A stretch of 64,000 nucleotides of DNA from Boletus sp. NGJ (lineage: Eukaryota; Basidiomycota; Agaricomycetes; Boletales; Boletaceae), in NCBI GenBank assembly GCA_019096195.1, contig JAGTXK010000095.1:1-64000 (forward strand). Direction: 5' to 3'. The position numbers were made by a program, and so were the translations under genes. The first letter of the stretch is position 1. Every line of letters starts with the position of its first letter. The notes under the pieces were generated by a model, which made no database searches, was not told where the DNA came from, and was given only the letters and a program-made list of their open reading frames with translations. Positions 36,447 to 47,285 of this stretch are shown piece after piece.

Positions 36447-36990
36447 ATCCTCAGTATTGCAGCTCTCAGTGATCTAGAGCTAGAGCAATCTAAGTGGACT
36501 TTCCTAAATAAACCAGCTAAATTCACATCCAAGTTCTCTTATGGCAAGATTTCCACATTCAAGGGCTTAGATGAATTCCAGCTAGTCAAGGGTACAATGA
36601 TTCCACATTACTGTGAGTAAGTGTTAAGTTTGCTACATGTCAAAAACTCACTTGTTCTAGTGAATAGTCTTGGAACTAAGGTTAACATGTTGAGTTTTGA
36701 TCTAAAAGAGAGCACACTCATTGATCAATAAATTCACTTTATGAAGCAAGAAATCAGCAGACCTGGTCACAGCATCATAAGCAAGATCTTTGATTTCACT
36801 AGGCCATTCAACCATGAGGTAAGCATTGAGCCATAGATTCATTGAAGATTCTTTATTAAGCAACATGTTCATGGTAGACCCTTAACAAATATGTAGAACA
36901 CCTAGTTCATGCCTTAACTCATGTTGAGGCATACCTTGCAACATGTCCCTCTGGTTACTTGGCAATTTTAACATCTCATAGTTGGTTTGG
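36447..36990 (+). pseudogene. Decayed copy of eEF1B gamma (GST-like N-terminal domain)
   Basis: Translation elongation factor 1B gamma anchors the eEF1B exchange complex; its N-terminal half is a GST fold. Here an exon-like part (about 36447-36612) reads NKPAKFTSKFSYGKISTFKG and FQLVKGTMIPHY. After an intron with GTGAGT/GTAAGT and TTCTAG signals, a second part (36661-36818) reads DLKESTLIDQ-stop-IHFMKQEI, where the functional protein has LIDQW. A further part near 36890-36985 reads HLVHALTHVEAYLATCPSGY. These follow eEF1B gamma residues of about 20-165 in order, with introns kept, so it is a DNA-level duplicate and not a retrocopy. Stops and frame changes show it is dead. The CpG-poor composition matches the repeats around it. 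Confidence 0.65.
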
Positions 36991-37490
36991 CAGCCTGTAT
37001 CACTACAATTGACATGATGCTGTATATTGGTATTTCATGAAATATTCAAACTCTACATGCTGCATGTTCTCTCTGGCCAACTAGTTGATAAGGGTAGCAT
37101 TCAAAGGAAGCTGCTTTATCAACTGGTGAATATACTCTATAAAGCATGATATTAATAACATGACTGACCATTTCATAACTATACTCAATGGTGTCTATAA
37201 CCCTTCCAACCATGGGGAAATCATATGACCAAGGCACTATATCTCCCATAGCATGGATGTGATTTATTAATGGTGAATTACAGTGGCTCGAATAAGTGTC
37301 CCAATATTAGACCATTTTGGAAAGACTTAACATTAGCAAAAGAACTGAAATATGTTAACTCTAACCCTTGCCCTGAAGATGAGCTCTTAGTCATATGAGT
37401 TGATTGCCATGGAAGTGAAATATACTGTAACCATTTCAAAATGACATGTCATTAGAACACTTATTTGAGCAACATTTCTATTCTATAATT

Positions 37491-38205
37491 TTAGTATTTT
37501 GTATGCCCTTCCTTTGCCTTTATCACTGCCTCTAGTCTTCTAGATATGCTTTCTATCAATCTTTGACATTCCTCAACCTCTATCTTTCTCCATTCTACAT
37601 CAATCCTTTTCCAAAGCTCCTAAACCCCTCTTGATGGTATTGCATAGCTATTGAGCTTCTTTTTGAGGATTTGTCAGAGAAGTTCAATGGAATTAAGATC
37701 TGGAGATTGTGCTGGCCAATCAAGAACCTTGATTCCTTGAGATTCCAGCCACTCCTAGGCTCTTTTAGAAGTGTGCTCAGAATCATTATCTTGTTGAAAA
37801 ATAATGCTCTTCTCAGGGATTCCAGAATTTTCCATAGTAGGAAGCAGATTATTCTCCAAAATGGAGATATATGTAGCTTTTAGAGATGCAGACTTCAGCA
37901 TATGGCGAACAGTTTGGAAAGAGATAGTTGAGAAGAGGGTAGAATTAATGAGCTGGATTGCCTGAACAGCATTTTCAATTTTACTAGAAATAATACCAGA
38001 GATAATGATAATTCTTTTTTTATTAGTAGAAGAAAGCTAGGAAGAAGGACCTAATTTAATGTTTTCCTTGCCTGAATGAATTTCTTTGATAACACTGGCC
38101 ATAATGGACTTTCCCAGACCAGTTTAGAAAAATATTTTTCTAGCAGAAAGGCCAGATTCAGAGAAAAACAGAATTGGCTCTAGCAGAGGCAGAAATGGGC
38201 TTCAT
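37491..38205 (-). pseudogene. Tc1-type transposase, deleted in the middle
   Basis: From ATG (38205) the N-terminal helix-turn-helix region is readable, but it jumps near 37875 from the segment equivalent to SASLKA of element 3 directly to the one equivalent to SILEDNLLPSMENSG. About 0.3 kb with the WSDETK and GGGSLM blocks is thus missing. The QQDN...PKH-like and SPDLNPIE-like blocks are present but mutated, and several stops occur. The last codons at 37491 correspond to KAKGxxTKY. Such a copy could only have moved with a transposase from elsewhere. Confidence 0.8.
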
Positions 38206-38339
38206 GGTGAAATAGAGTTAGTTGGATGTTATCCCTGCCCTTTATAGTGCTCAGGGCTATGTAAGCTACATAACAAGACAGAGTTGAAGCACAGCATCCA
38301 TTAGAACATTATGTTATTTACCAAATGATGATTGATAAT

Positions 38340-39162
38340 ATAAATAAGTATTTCAATGACATGACATTTTAATATGGTTATATTTCCACAGGAAAGTGAC
38401 AGCCAAGTTGGGTCCATAACACCCCTAGTTAAAACCTTGGCATTTCCTGTGTGACAAAAGTTGAGCATACACTCAAGAGCACCTACTGTATCAGCTCAAC
38501 CCAGTAGAATTCTATCTTGATACCCTCTTGGAGATTTGTTTTGAAATGCTCATAAAGGGAACCAAGGATGGAACACAGTCCATAAGACATCCATTGAATG
38601 ATATAAGGAAGGATCTGTTTTGAAAGCAGCATAAGAAATGTTGTAGAAAGAAATATACTATGATAGTAAATGTACATTTGGTTTGAATATTTTAACATGA
38701 TCCTTTGCCTGTTCTAGTATGCTTCAATGTGATCACATACACATTAATGGGTACACAATCAAGTGATACACACCACTGCAAAATGAGTTAGATAAGACTA
38801 TATTAGTTCAGAGACCAGATAACCAATGTACTGTCTATTTTGCTGAGCCAAAGGTAGGTGAAACAGGTCAATAACATAGACATTTTCCATCCTCAGTGAC
38901 TGATCAAAAACTGAGTTGGAGACTTTCATGTTATAACATTCAAAGAGAAGCGATGTTGCACAGAGATCAAATAACTTGATGGCCTTACACTTATTGAAAG
39001 CACTAGATGTGTAATTGCCCACAAAAGCAGCAGTGAGCATGACTGCGTGTGAACTGCGTGTGAACATGGTGAGCACTGGCATTGTATCCTTGAGAAAATA
39101 TAGAGTGTATATACAATAAATAAGTATTCCAATGACATGACATTTTAATATGGTTATATTTC
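38340..39162. repeat. 47-bp direct repeats flanking a 729-bp insert
   Basis: The left copy is 38340-38386 and the right copy 39116-39162, both starting ATAAATAAGTATT and ending GGTTATATTTC, one mismatch. The left copy continues the Tc1 element from its left side and the right copy continues it to its right end. The enclosed 38387-39115 has no family match, no clear inverted ends and no coding region. Confidence 0.8.
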
Positions 39163-39300
39163 AGTGCCATGGCAACCAAATCACATGACTAAAAGCTCAT
39201 CTTTAGGGCAAGGATTAGAGTTAACATATTTCAGTTCTTTTGCTAATGTTAAGTCTTTCCAAAATGGCCTAACATTGGGACACCTATTTAAGCCACTGTA

Positions 39301-39697
39301 GAGCACAAAGTTCATGCTCTGGCTTCCTTGAGTCTGTCCTGGCAATATGTTTTTCTGAGGATGTGGTGACACTAGCAGACCTTGTGATGGTTACTTCAAG
39401 GAGGTATAGTTGCACACACAAATGAACAAGTGGGAGTCTAAGGAGCACAAAGCACAACACTAGAGGGTACAGTAATAAATCCAAGGGGAAGCTGTGCAGA
39501 ACAATAGCCCCTGACAGAAGGAACGTGACGAAACGCGTGACACCACACACGGCGCGAATGTCCACAACATCCTTTTGCTCGTCCTCACTAACACTGGTTC
39601 ACTTGACTGCTATCTCTTTCCACGATTCTGATACCTGTCCCTCGTACTACAAAAGAGCGTGCACGACCGACATCATCTTCATTGGAGTTCTTGAGCC
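39301..39697 (+). promoter_or_regulatory. rad50 upstream region, transposon-to-gene border
   Basis: Only 399 bp separate the Tc1 end from the rad50 ATG. The first 200 bp are still CpG-poor. From about 39520 CpG becomes frequent (GACGAAACGCG, GGCGCGAATG). The promoter probably lies in the CpG-bearing 180 bp. No TATA box stands out. Confidence 0.5.
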
Positions 39698-42600
39698 ATG
39701 TCCAGCCTCAACAAGCTTGCCATCAGGGGCATTCGTTCCTTTGACGACAAACAAGTCTCCGTCATCGAGTTCTTCTCGCCCGTCACTGTCATTGTAGGGC
39801 ACAACGGGAGTGGTAAGACGACTATCATCGAGTGTCTCAAGTATGCCACCACGGGTGATCAGCCGCCCAACACGCGCGGTGGTGCTTTCGTGCACGACCC
39901 GAAGATGGCGAACGAGAAAGAGGTCAAGGCGCAAGTGAAGTTGCGGTTTCATGCTGCAAATGAACAGCGGATGCTCGTTGTGAGGAACCTGTCGGTGACA
40001 GCGAAGAAGACGGGGTTGACGATGAAGACGCTGGAGAGCATCCTGGGCTTGGCGGACAGTAATGCCGAGAAGGGTGGCAAAGTGTGTGGTTTTCTCGGCT
40101 TGATTGGATACACGGGCTGATAAGACGATGTTCAGAGAGGGGTGATTTCGACAAAGTGCGCCGAGATGGACGCTGAGATTCCGCATTTGCTCGGCGTCTC
40201 CAAGTCGGTGCTCGAGAACGTCATTTTCTGTCATCAGGAAGATTCATGGTGGCCGCTCGCCGAACCCTCTGCCTTGAAGAAGAAATTCGACGACATTTTC
40301 GAGGCGACGAGGTACGTTCGGTCAACCTGTATATTCGCTTTTCAACATGATCACTCTCATAATCACTCTTGTAGGTACACTAAGGCGCTCGACTCTATCA
40401 AAGCGTTACGCAAAGATCGCGTTGCGGATCTCAAGGCAGACAAAGAACGTCTCGACTCTCTTTCGAAGGAAAAAGCCTACGCAGACAAACTCCGCGCGCG
40501 CGTTGTCGAACTCAACAATACCGTCACTTCTAAACAGCTTCAGTATGAGGAATGCAAGGGACAGTACGAAGAACTTGTCAAGAACAATGCGCGCTTCTAC
40601 GAGTCTGCAACCAAGTTCCGGGAGCTGTATGTCAAGGTAGAGAACTTGCAACAGAAGAAGGAACATTATCAACAGGAACTATCGGAAGCCCGGGAAACCG
40701 TTCAGGAGATCGACGGTATGGATATTGTAATGCTTGTTTACGAGTGGAATGACGATTGAATACCACATGGAATAGGTTCCGACGAGGAGCTACAGTCTCG
40801 TTTGCGAAACTTTGACGAGAACATTGCCAAGCAGAAGCAGAATCGAAGACGACAAGAATCGGAACGACAAGATCTCGAAGACGAGCTTATGAAAGCTCGC
40901 CGCACGCACGTCGAACTCGTCAACGAACACGGAGAGTTGGCTGCGGAGGCCAAGGCACGAATCCATCTGTTCCACAATGATGTCTCCCCTAACAATTCTG
41001 TATTATATTATAGGCACATGATCGTCGCATGACCGAACGCGAAGATCTCATTCGAGAGATCAGCAACAAGTATAATATCAAAGGATACAGCCATAGTCCC
41101 CTCGAGCGCGAAAAGGTCAACGAGTTCATCTATCGACTGGGTGATCTGCAGCGCAAGCAACGTTCCGAGTACGAGAAGCTCCAGAGTGAGATTCGCGCCA
41201 AGAACGACGAGTTCAATCACAAATCGAGGCAGCTTCACACGGAGTTGGAAGGTTTGAAGATGCAGCGGCGTAATGCTCGGGAGCAGATTGTCAGTCCCAT
41301 GGTCATCATCGCCGCTTGCGGTCGCTGACCCCGGTTCCGCTGTCATGTCATAGAGGGAGAAACAGGAGGCAATATCGAAGGCGGAGGTGGCAGTCGAAAC
41401 GATGCAAGGATTGGTTTCGGAGCTACGGACCTTATCTGGGGACATCGAAGAGAGGAAGCTGCGGCTCGAAAAGTTGAAGAAGGACATCAAGGAGGCAAAC
41501 TATGAGGAGCGTTTGAGCGAACGAGCTTCCAAGGCGAGAGCGTTGGATGACAAGCGGGACAATATGAATGCGGAACTCAGGGGACTAAGTCTGCAGGCGG
41601 ATGCAAGGGCAAGGCTGGATTTGAAGCGGTCGGAAGTGAGAAGCAGGACGCTCGAAGTCAAGAACACGTGCGTAAATTTCTAGGGGGCGTTACACGACTT
41701 GAATTGGGTTGCTGAGGGATGTTTTGGCAGGCTTGAGATGTGTAATCCCAAGTTTAGGAAGCTGGTCGGCAAGGATGCACGCCCGGAGAATATGGAACGC
41801 GAGACCGACCACATTTCAAGGTTTGTGCTGCGATGTCATTTTTCGTGTGCCGACTTTGGTGAACATGTGTGGGGTGCAGGGATAAAGAAGAAGAGCTTGC
41901 AGAAGCAGAGAGTGATTTGGCTACTGCCAACAAGGCACTACAGACAGCCGAGACAACGCTCTCGCAAGCGAAATCACAACTCAAAACCAAGCAAGATGAA
42001 CTCAAACGTACGTCCCTGTCTTCCTCCTTTTTGGCATGTCCCTCTCGTTTATATGGTATTCGCCACGTAGACTATGAGAAAGTATTAAAGAAAGGCATTG
42101 CGGGTGGCGTTCCCTTGAATGATGCACTAGAAGAAGCGCGACACAACGTTGCCGACCTCACCAGGCATGTACCCGCATGGATATTTCTGTCTTTCTTTGA
42201 CTAACCGGTGTATGTGCGCTCCCAAATAGCGAATCGAGCGGTAAAGCTGGCATGGTGGAAGTGTACCAGACGTTCCTTAAAGTTGGCCATGCGAAGAAAA
42301 CTTGCCAAGCTTGTAATCGACATATGGATGACAGGGAACTTGCCGTGTTTGAGAAATACGTAAGTTGTGGTGTTTGTGAGGTTTATTGAGGCCCGGAGCT
42401 GACGTCTTTTACCATGTGCAGCTCAAGGAGCAAATCAGAAAGAACTCCCCGGAAGTCGTAGAACATGAATCCAACCAACTCCAGGAGTGGCAGGAGGAGC
42501 TGTCCCGACTGGAAACCTTCCTGCCGCACCAGGCATCGAGGGACCGGTTGAAGAACGGTGAAATCCCGGCGCTAGAAAAGCAGATCAAGACAGCCGAAGC

Positions 42601-44854
42601 AGAAATTCCCTTTGCGAGCGAGCAATCGGAACAGGTGCGTGAAGCTATTGAGCTGGGTAAGCTTCAGGACTCAACGGATGCAATTCTCGCTTGTCAGGCT
42701 GCACAAAAGGTCAACGGTATCAAGAAGGACATCCGAGATATTACCACGCTGAAACAGCACGCGACGGCCATCACGAAGAACCAGTCTGAAAATGGACGTC
42801 TTAAGGCCGAGATTGCAAATTTAGAAGAGGAGCTCAGTTCGACTGGCAGCTCCAGAACGGCAGACGATGTTCAGACCGAGTTGGACGCGCTCTCGAATGA
42901 GATGTAAGCGCAGATCCTCTGCCGGAAGTTGCTCATGATCATTGATGTCTTCCCTGATAGTCGGACGAACGAGCGAGAGCGACAGGCGATCATGACCGAA
43001 CGCGATCGACAGAACTCGTCACTCCGAACGTATGAAGGCGACCTTCATACTATGGAGAAGAAAGAGAACACATTGTCGAATCAGATTCGGGACAAGGACA
43101 TCATGGAAGCACGAATCGTTGTTATGACAAATGAGATTAGTGCGCTCGCCACAAGATCAAAGGTTTCATCTTCCCTGTCAATGATGTTTGTCACATGCTG
43201 AGTTCTGTGACTTCATAGGAACTGGACGGGAAGCTTGCCGAGGCGCAAGCTCCTATTGAACGACTGGAACAGGAGCACCAACAGGTCCAGGCCGAGTTGA
43301 ATGCGAGGTTGGCCGATGCCCAAAGGTCCTCGCAGGAGATGAACATGAGCGTTGATAAGCTCGATAATATCAACAAGGTTATCGATCGGTGAGGGAATTT
43401 TTTGTTCCTGACCTCTTTATCTGCTCAGGGGCTCATTTCCGCGGTGAACAGCTACGTCCGGGAAAAACGCGCCCAGATGCTGGTGGAGTGCGCTGGGAAG
43501 ATTGAGCGTTATGAAGGCGAGATTACGGAACTCGGAATCAAGATCGAGAGCGTGCGTGAGACGGTCGCCGGGATCGACCGGGAGATTAACGAGAGTGGGA
43601 GTTTGATGTCGAGGCTGCGCGACAACATTCGGATGAGGAGGCTTGTGAAGGACATTGAGGCTACCCAGGCGGACATCGACTCGTACGACATGGAGGCGGC
43701 CGCGAAGGCGAAACGAAATTTTGAGGACCGTTATCAGGCTGAGAAGCAGCGCGAGACGGAGATGCAGAGCAAGGTGAGTTTGGTATTCTCTTTTCATGAC
43801 GCGCCGGTGGCGTTCATATGGTTCATCTGATTGTTGAAACCTTTATAGTACGCTCATATCGGTGGGGAAATAAGTTCCCATAGCGAGACCTTGAAACAGG
43901 TAGAGAAGGACCTGCGGGAATACAAGGACATCAACAAACGTTATACTGATCAACTGGTCAAAGTGAAGGTAAGGTTCGATGGTGATTGTGATGGCTGCGG
44001 CGCTAAGCAAGAATATGAAATAGATGTCGGACATGGCAAACAATGATTTGGAAAAGTATGCAAAGGCGTTGGACAAGTGAGTCGGACTGCCTTGAACGAG
44101 GCCGGGCGCTGACATGTGCTAGCGCGATCATGAAGTATCACAGTTTGAAGATGGAGGAGGTGAACGATACGATGCGACATCTGTGGAACAAGACCTATCA
44201 GGGAACAGGTGTGCCAAGACGAACGAATTTCCGATTAGGTCGCTCATAAGATTGGCTAGACATTGATGGGATTAAGATACGGTCCGATGTGGAAGGTGGA
44301 GCTTCGAAACGGTCGTATAACTATCGGGTGGGCTTCTCTCAGAGAAGACGTGCATTGAGTCAGTTGCTGAGCCTCATGCTAGGTTGTTATGACGAAGGAC
44401 CAGGTTGAGATGGATATGCGGGGACGGTGTTCCGCTGGACAAAAGATGCTTGCTTCGATTGTCATTCGGCTAGCGCTCTCCGACTCGTTCGGGCAAAATT
44501 GCGGCATACTGGCGCTGGATGAGCCAACGAACGCGTTGGACACTGAGAACATCGATGCGTTGGCGGAGAGTCTGGTCGAGTAAGTGCGGTGTTCGACATT
44601 GGGTCTGTGGCTAAGCGGCGTTGATACCACAGCATCATCAACGAGCGCAAGAACCGGTCAAATTTCCAGCTCATTATCATCACGCACGACGAGACTTTCC
44701 TGCGGAAGCTGGGCCAGAGCGACGTGATGGAGTATTATTGGTAAGACGATGCCCTGCTGATACGAGAAGTATTTCATTTTATTTTACTGTTTGCAGGCGT
44801 GTCTCGCGGGACTCAAGACAGAAGTCGGTCATCGAGCGGCAGAGATTCCGGTAG
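39698..44854 (+). CDS. RAD50: DNA repair protein Rad50 (SMC-like ATPase of the MRN complex)
   Basis: Rad50 with Mre11 and Nbs1/Xrs2 holds and processes DNA double-strand breaks in the nucleus. The N-terminus (from ATG 39698) has [20 protein letters not shown] and Walker [20 protein letters not shown]. Exon 2 has [20 protein letters not shown]. Long charged coiled-coil exons follow to about 42.2 kb. The zinc hook has the CxxC motif in [14 protein letters not shown] (about 42300). The second coiled coil follows. The C-terminal ATPase has [20 protein letters not shown] (signature) and [13 protein letters not shown] (Walker B), then IIITHDE. The stop is TAG 44852-44854. More than ten short introns; the first two are clear: 40082-40135 (GTGTGT...CAG) and 40312-40374. 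Roughly 1300 residues, the usual length. No defect seen. Confidence 0.95.
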
Positions 44855-44955
44855 TTGATGGCTCCTTGTACGTGTACGTGCGCTAAGAAATTGAAGCTCA
44901 TTTCATGTGGAGTCGGTTTTGACTTTTCCGAGCGCTGTGTGTTCGGCTGTGCGGC

Positions 44956-47285
44956 ATGACGGCATGGATCCGGAATTCGATTATTTTTTATTTTACGCGT
45001 CAGGTGGTGCATCGTGACGTGTCCGAGTTGCGATCGCAGGAACACTCCAAACACGGACAATTTCCGAACCTTACGGCAGACGCATGTCCTTGCCTGGACC
45101 CGAATTACGGTGAGTTTATCTGGTTCATGCTCGCCTATAATAGATATCGCCCTGGTTTCCTCACTTTCGCCTCCTCTCGATGGCTCAGCCTCCGCCGTCA
45201 AGACTCGCTCCAAGAGGCCTCCTCTCTCTACCGGTAAGTCTCCTTTGCTTGCTGCCATACCCTTCATCCGACCAGTTCTCCTCCACAGTATCGACTCTGT
45301 AATCCGCCACCTGCCGTAGGCAAGGTCCGCTCGTGCAGCTTCACCCCCGTCCTCAACGTCCGCCTCGAAGACGTGCTCGCACGTCGGCACCTCCCTCCGA
45401 TCGGCCTCAAGGACTTGGAAGAGTATCTCCTTTACGTTGAGCATGCCCCCGAGAACCTTTACTTCATTCTCTGGCTCAAGGATTATACTGCTCGTTACCA
45501 CGCGTGGGCTCAACGCGAGAAGACGTCCCTCTTCAGCAAAAAGAACAAGATGCCGTCCCAAACGCAGCGCCAAAAGTTTCCCGTACCGCCCACGCCCGAC
45601 CCTGCCCTCGCCATGTATTATCTTCGCGCAAAGCAAACGTTTTTTACGCCCAACGGCGAGTATGAGCTCAATATTCCCTCTGACATCCTCGCGCCGTTTC
45701 ATACTACGCCACCTGCCCATGTTTTGCATACACATCCACAAGATCACAGCCGGTCCTTACTGTGGCACTCGCAGAGTGTTCATCCTGATCCTGCCGTGTT
45801 CACCGAAGTAGCGATCGAGGCGCGGAATATGCTCAACGAGTCGCTCCATCGTTTTGTGCGTGCTGCATACACCAACGTGGGGTCGCAGAGAGCAATATGT
45901 GGAATCATTGCTGGTTGTCTCTTCACACTTGTTGCCGGCGTGCTTCCCCTCGTGTTGACGATCGGACGCTGGAATCATGGTCCGCACAAACGTTTGATTC
46001 GTTTGGTTGCCTTCCCAGGCCTCTGGTTAGGTTTGACAATTTTGATTGCCAGTCTGCAAGGTGTAAGTCAAACGTACGATACTGGTAACGGTGTGATGAG
46101 GGACTGAGCATCATCGTCAGATTTGCTTGATGGTGTATATTTTTGGCGACCTTCGGCAGCTTCGCAAGTATGAACTCGCTCGACCGACGATATCGCGGCC
46201 AATGCCGATACCCATCCCCCCTCCCACGCCTTCCAGGTCAACACACGCCAGTGGTCAAACCCTCTTTATACCACCTCATAGCGCTCCCATGCAGGAGAAA
46301 ACCATTGGAGCGGCGTCGTCCCTTGATTCCCCAACCTCTTTCCTTCCACCTGCACGCCCACGTGCGCAATTCTCCGACGCGAGTCTGGCCACAACGTCGT
46401 GCGAATCCTGCGAATCAGAGGTGTGTTCGTCGATAGGATGCAACGAGATCGATGTCTCGCCTGCGTTTTTCGACGACGTTCCTGCGCCAGAGGGTCCTGC
46501 GACGGCGTCGTGTCTACACCGACCTGAATACCGCCTACCGCCGACTTCTATCGCATATTTGGAGCCTGCGCATCTGCGACCAGAGGTTTGGTCCACAAGA
46601 GTGTCCATCTCGGGGTCTGCCGCCGGTAGCCCTGTCATGGTGGATCCGAGCCAGAGTATGCGGAGCCCCCGGAGTAGTACGAAAGGCCCATCCGAGTACG
46701 GCCCGACAGCTGGTTTCATCCCAAACGACTACAGCAGCAACAGCGCTAGTAGTCTGAGCGATACCTCGAGGTCGCTGCGCAGTCAAAGGAGTGCGCGTTG
46801 CTTTGACTTTGATTTGTTGCCCGGCGAACATGGTCACTCAGCGTCACCACAGCACCGGTGGGGGTGATAGTGCGCCATTGCCCGCAGGAGGCACGAATTT
46901 GAACATAGCGCAGTCACCCTCGGTTGTTGTGGATCCATCGGGTCTGCACCCGTCTGCGCCCGCGCCATTGTTGTCCCCCACGCTTACGGACGTCGGCCCC
47001 TTCCTCGGACGTGCCCAATATAAATGTAACCAACGCACGTCACCGGCGTTCAAGCCCTCGCCCCCGGACGAGGAATCGGCCACGAGCCCTCCACCAAAAC
47101 GGTTCTGGCTTACCCTCTTTATACCTTCGTTTACGGCGGGTGTGCCTGCGTTTGCGACGCCGCTCACGCAGATACAGTCGGCGGCGGTGAAACGTGCACA
47201 ATGGGAGGTCGTCGTCCGAGCGGGGTTCTCGGGGGCTGTTATTACAGGTGTCCTGACAGGCATCGCGGTGGGTGTGGTGCCATAG
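44956..47285 (+). CDS. RGS-domain membrane protein, Rax1-like
   Basis: The central exon (45320 on) has an RGS domain that starts VLNVRLEDVLARRHLPPIGL and EEYLLYVEHAPENLYFILWL and runs to the EARNMLNESLHRFV helix. Membrane segments follow: AICGIIAGCLFTLVAGVLPL, LVAFPGLWLGLTILIASL and, after the GT-AG intron near 46065-46121, ICLMVYIFG. A long Pro/Ser-rich loop leads to another intron (about 46831-46886) and a C-terminal segment AGFSGAVITGVLTGIAVGVV. RGS plus this membrane layout is that of fungal Rax1 (cell-pole marking in yeast); RGS folds often act on G-alpha. The start is unsure: an ATG at 44956 gives phases that fit two introns, but the first would be only 34 bp. An intron 45234-45319 is well supported. 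It lies 101 bp after the rad50 stop. Confidence 0.75.

Larger units (their letters stand above)
37281..39298 (-). mobile_element. Tc1/mariner element 4, internally deleted and carrying a 729-bp insert
   Basis: The element is bounded by TA (37279-37280 and 39299-39300). It starts CAGTGGCTCGAATAAGTGTC and ends ATTTAAGCCACTG. The inverted repeats are like those of element 3. The transposase lost about 0.3 kb including the first catalytic block. Within the right inverted repeat, 38340-38386 and 39116-39162 are the same 47 bp with one mismatch, and enclose 729 bp foreign to the family. Confidence 0.85.

Noticed and set aside
39647-40234. A 195-codon minus-strand frame at the start of rad50
   Set aside because: It is the antisense shadow of the Walker A exon; codon structure of the conserved plus-strand protein explains its openness.
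44779-45747. A 322-codon minus-strand open frame
   Set aside because: It is antisense to the end of rad50 and the RGS gene, whose domains are clear, and its protein has no recognisable feature.
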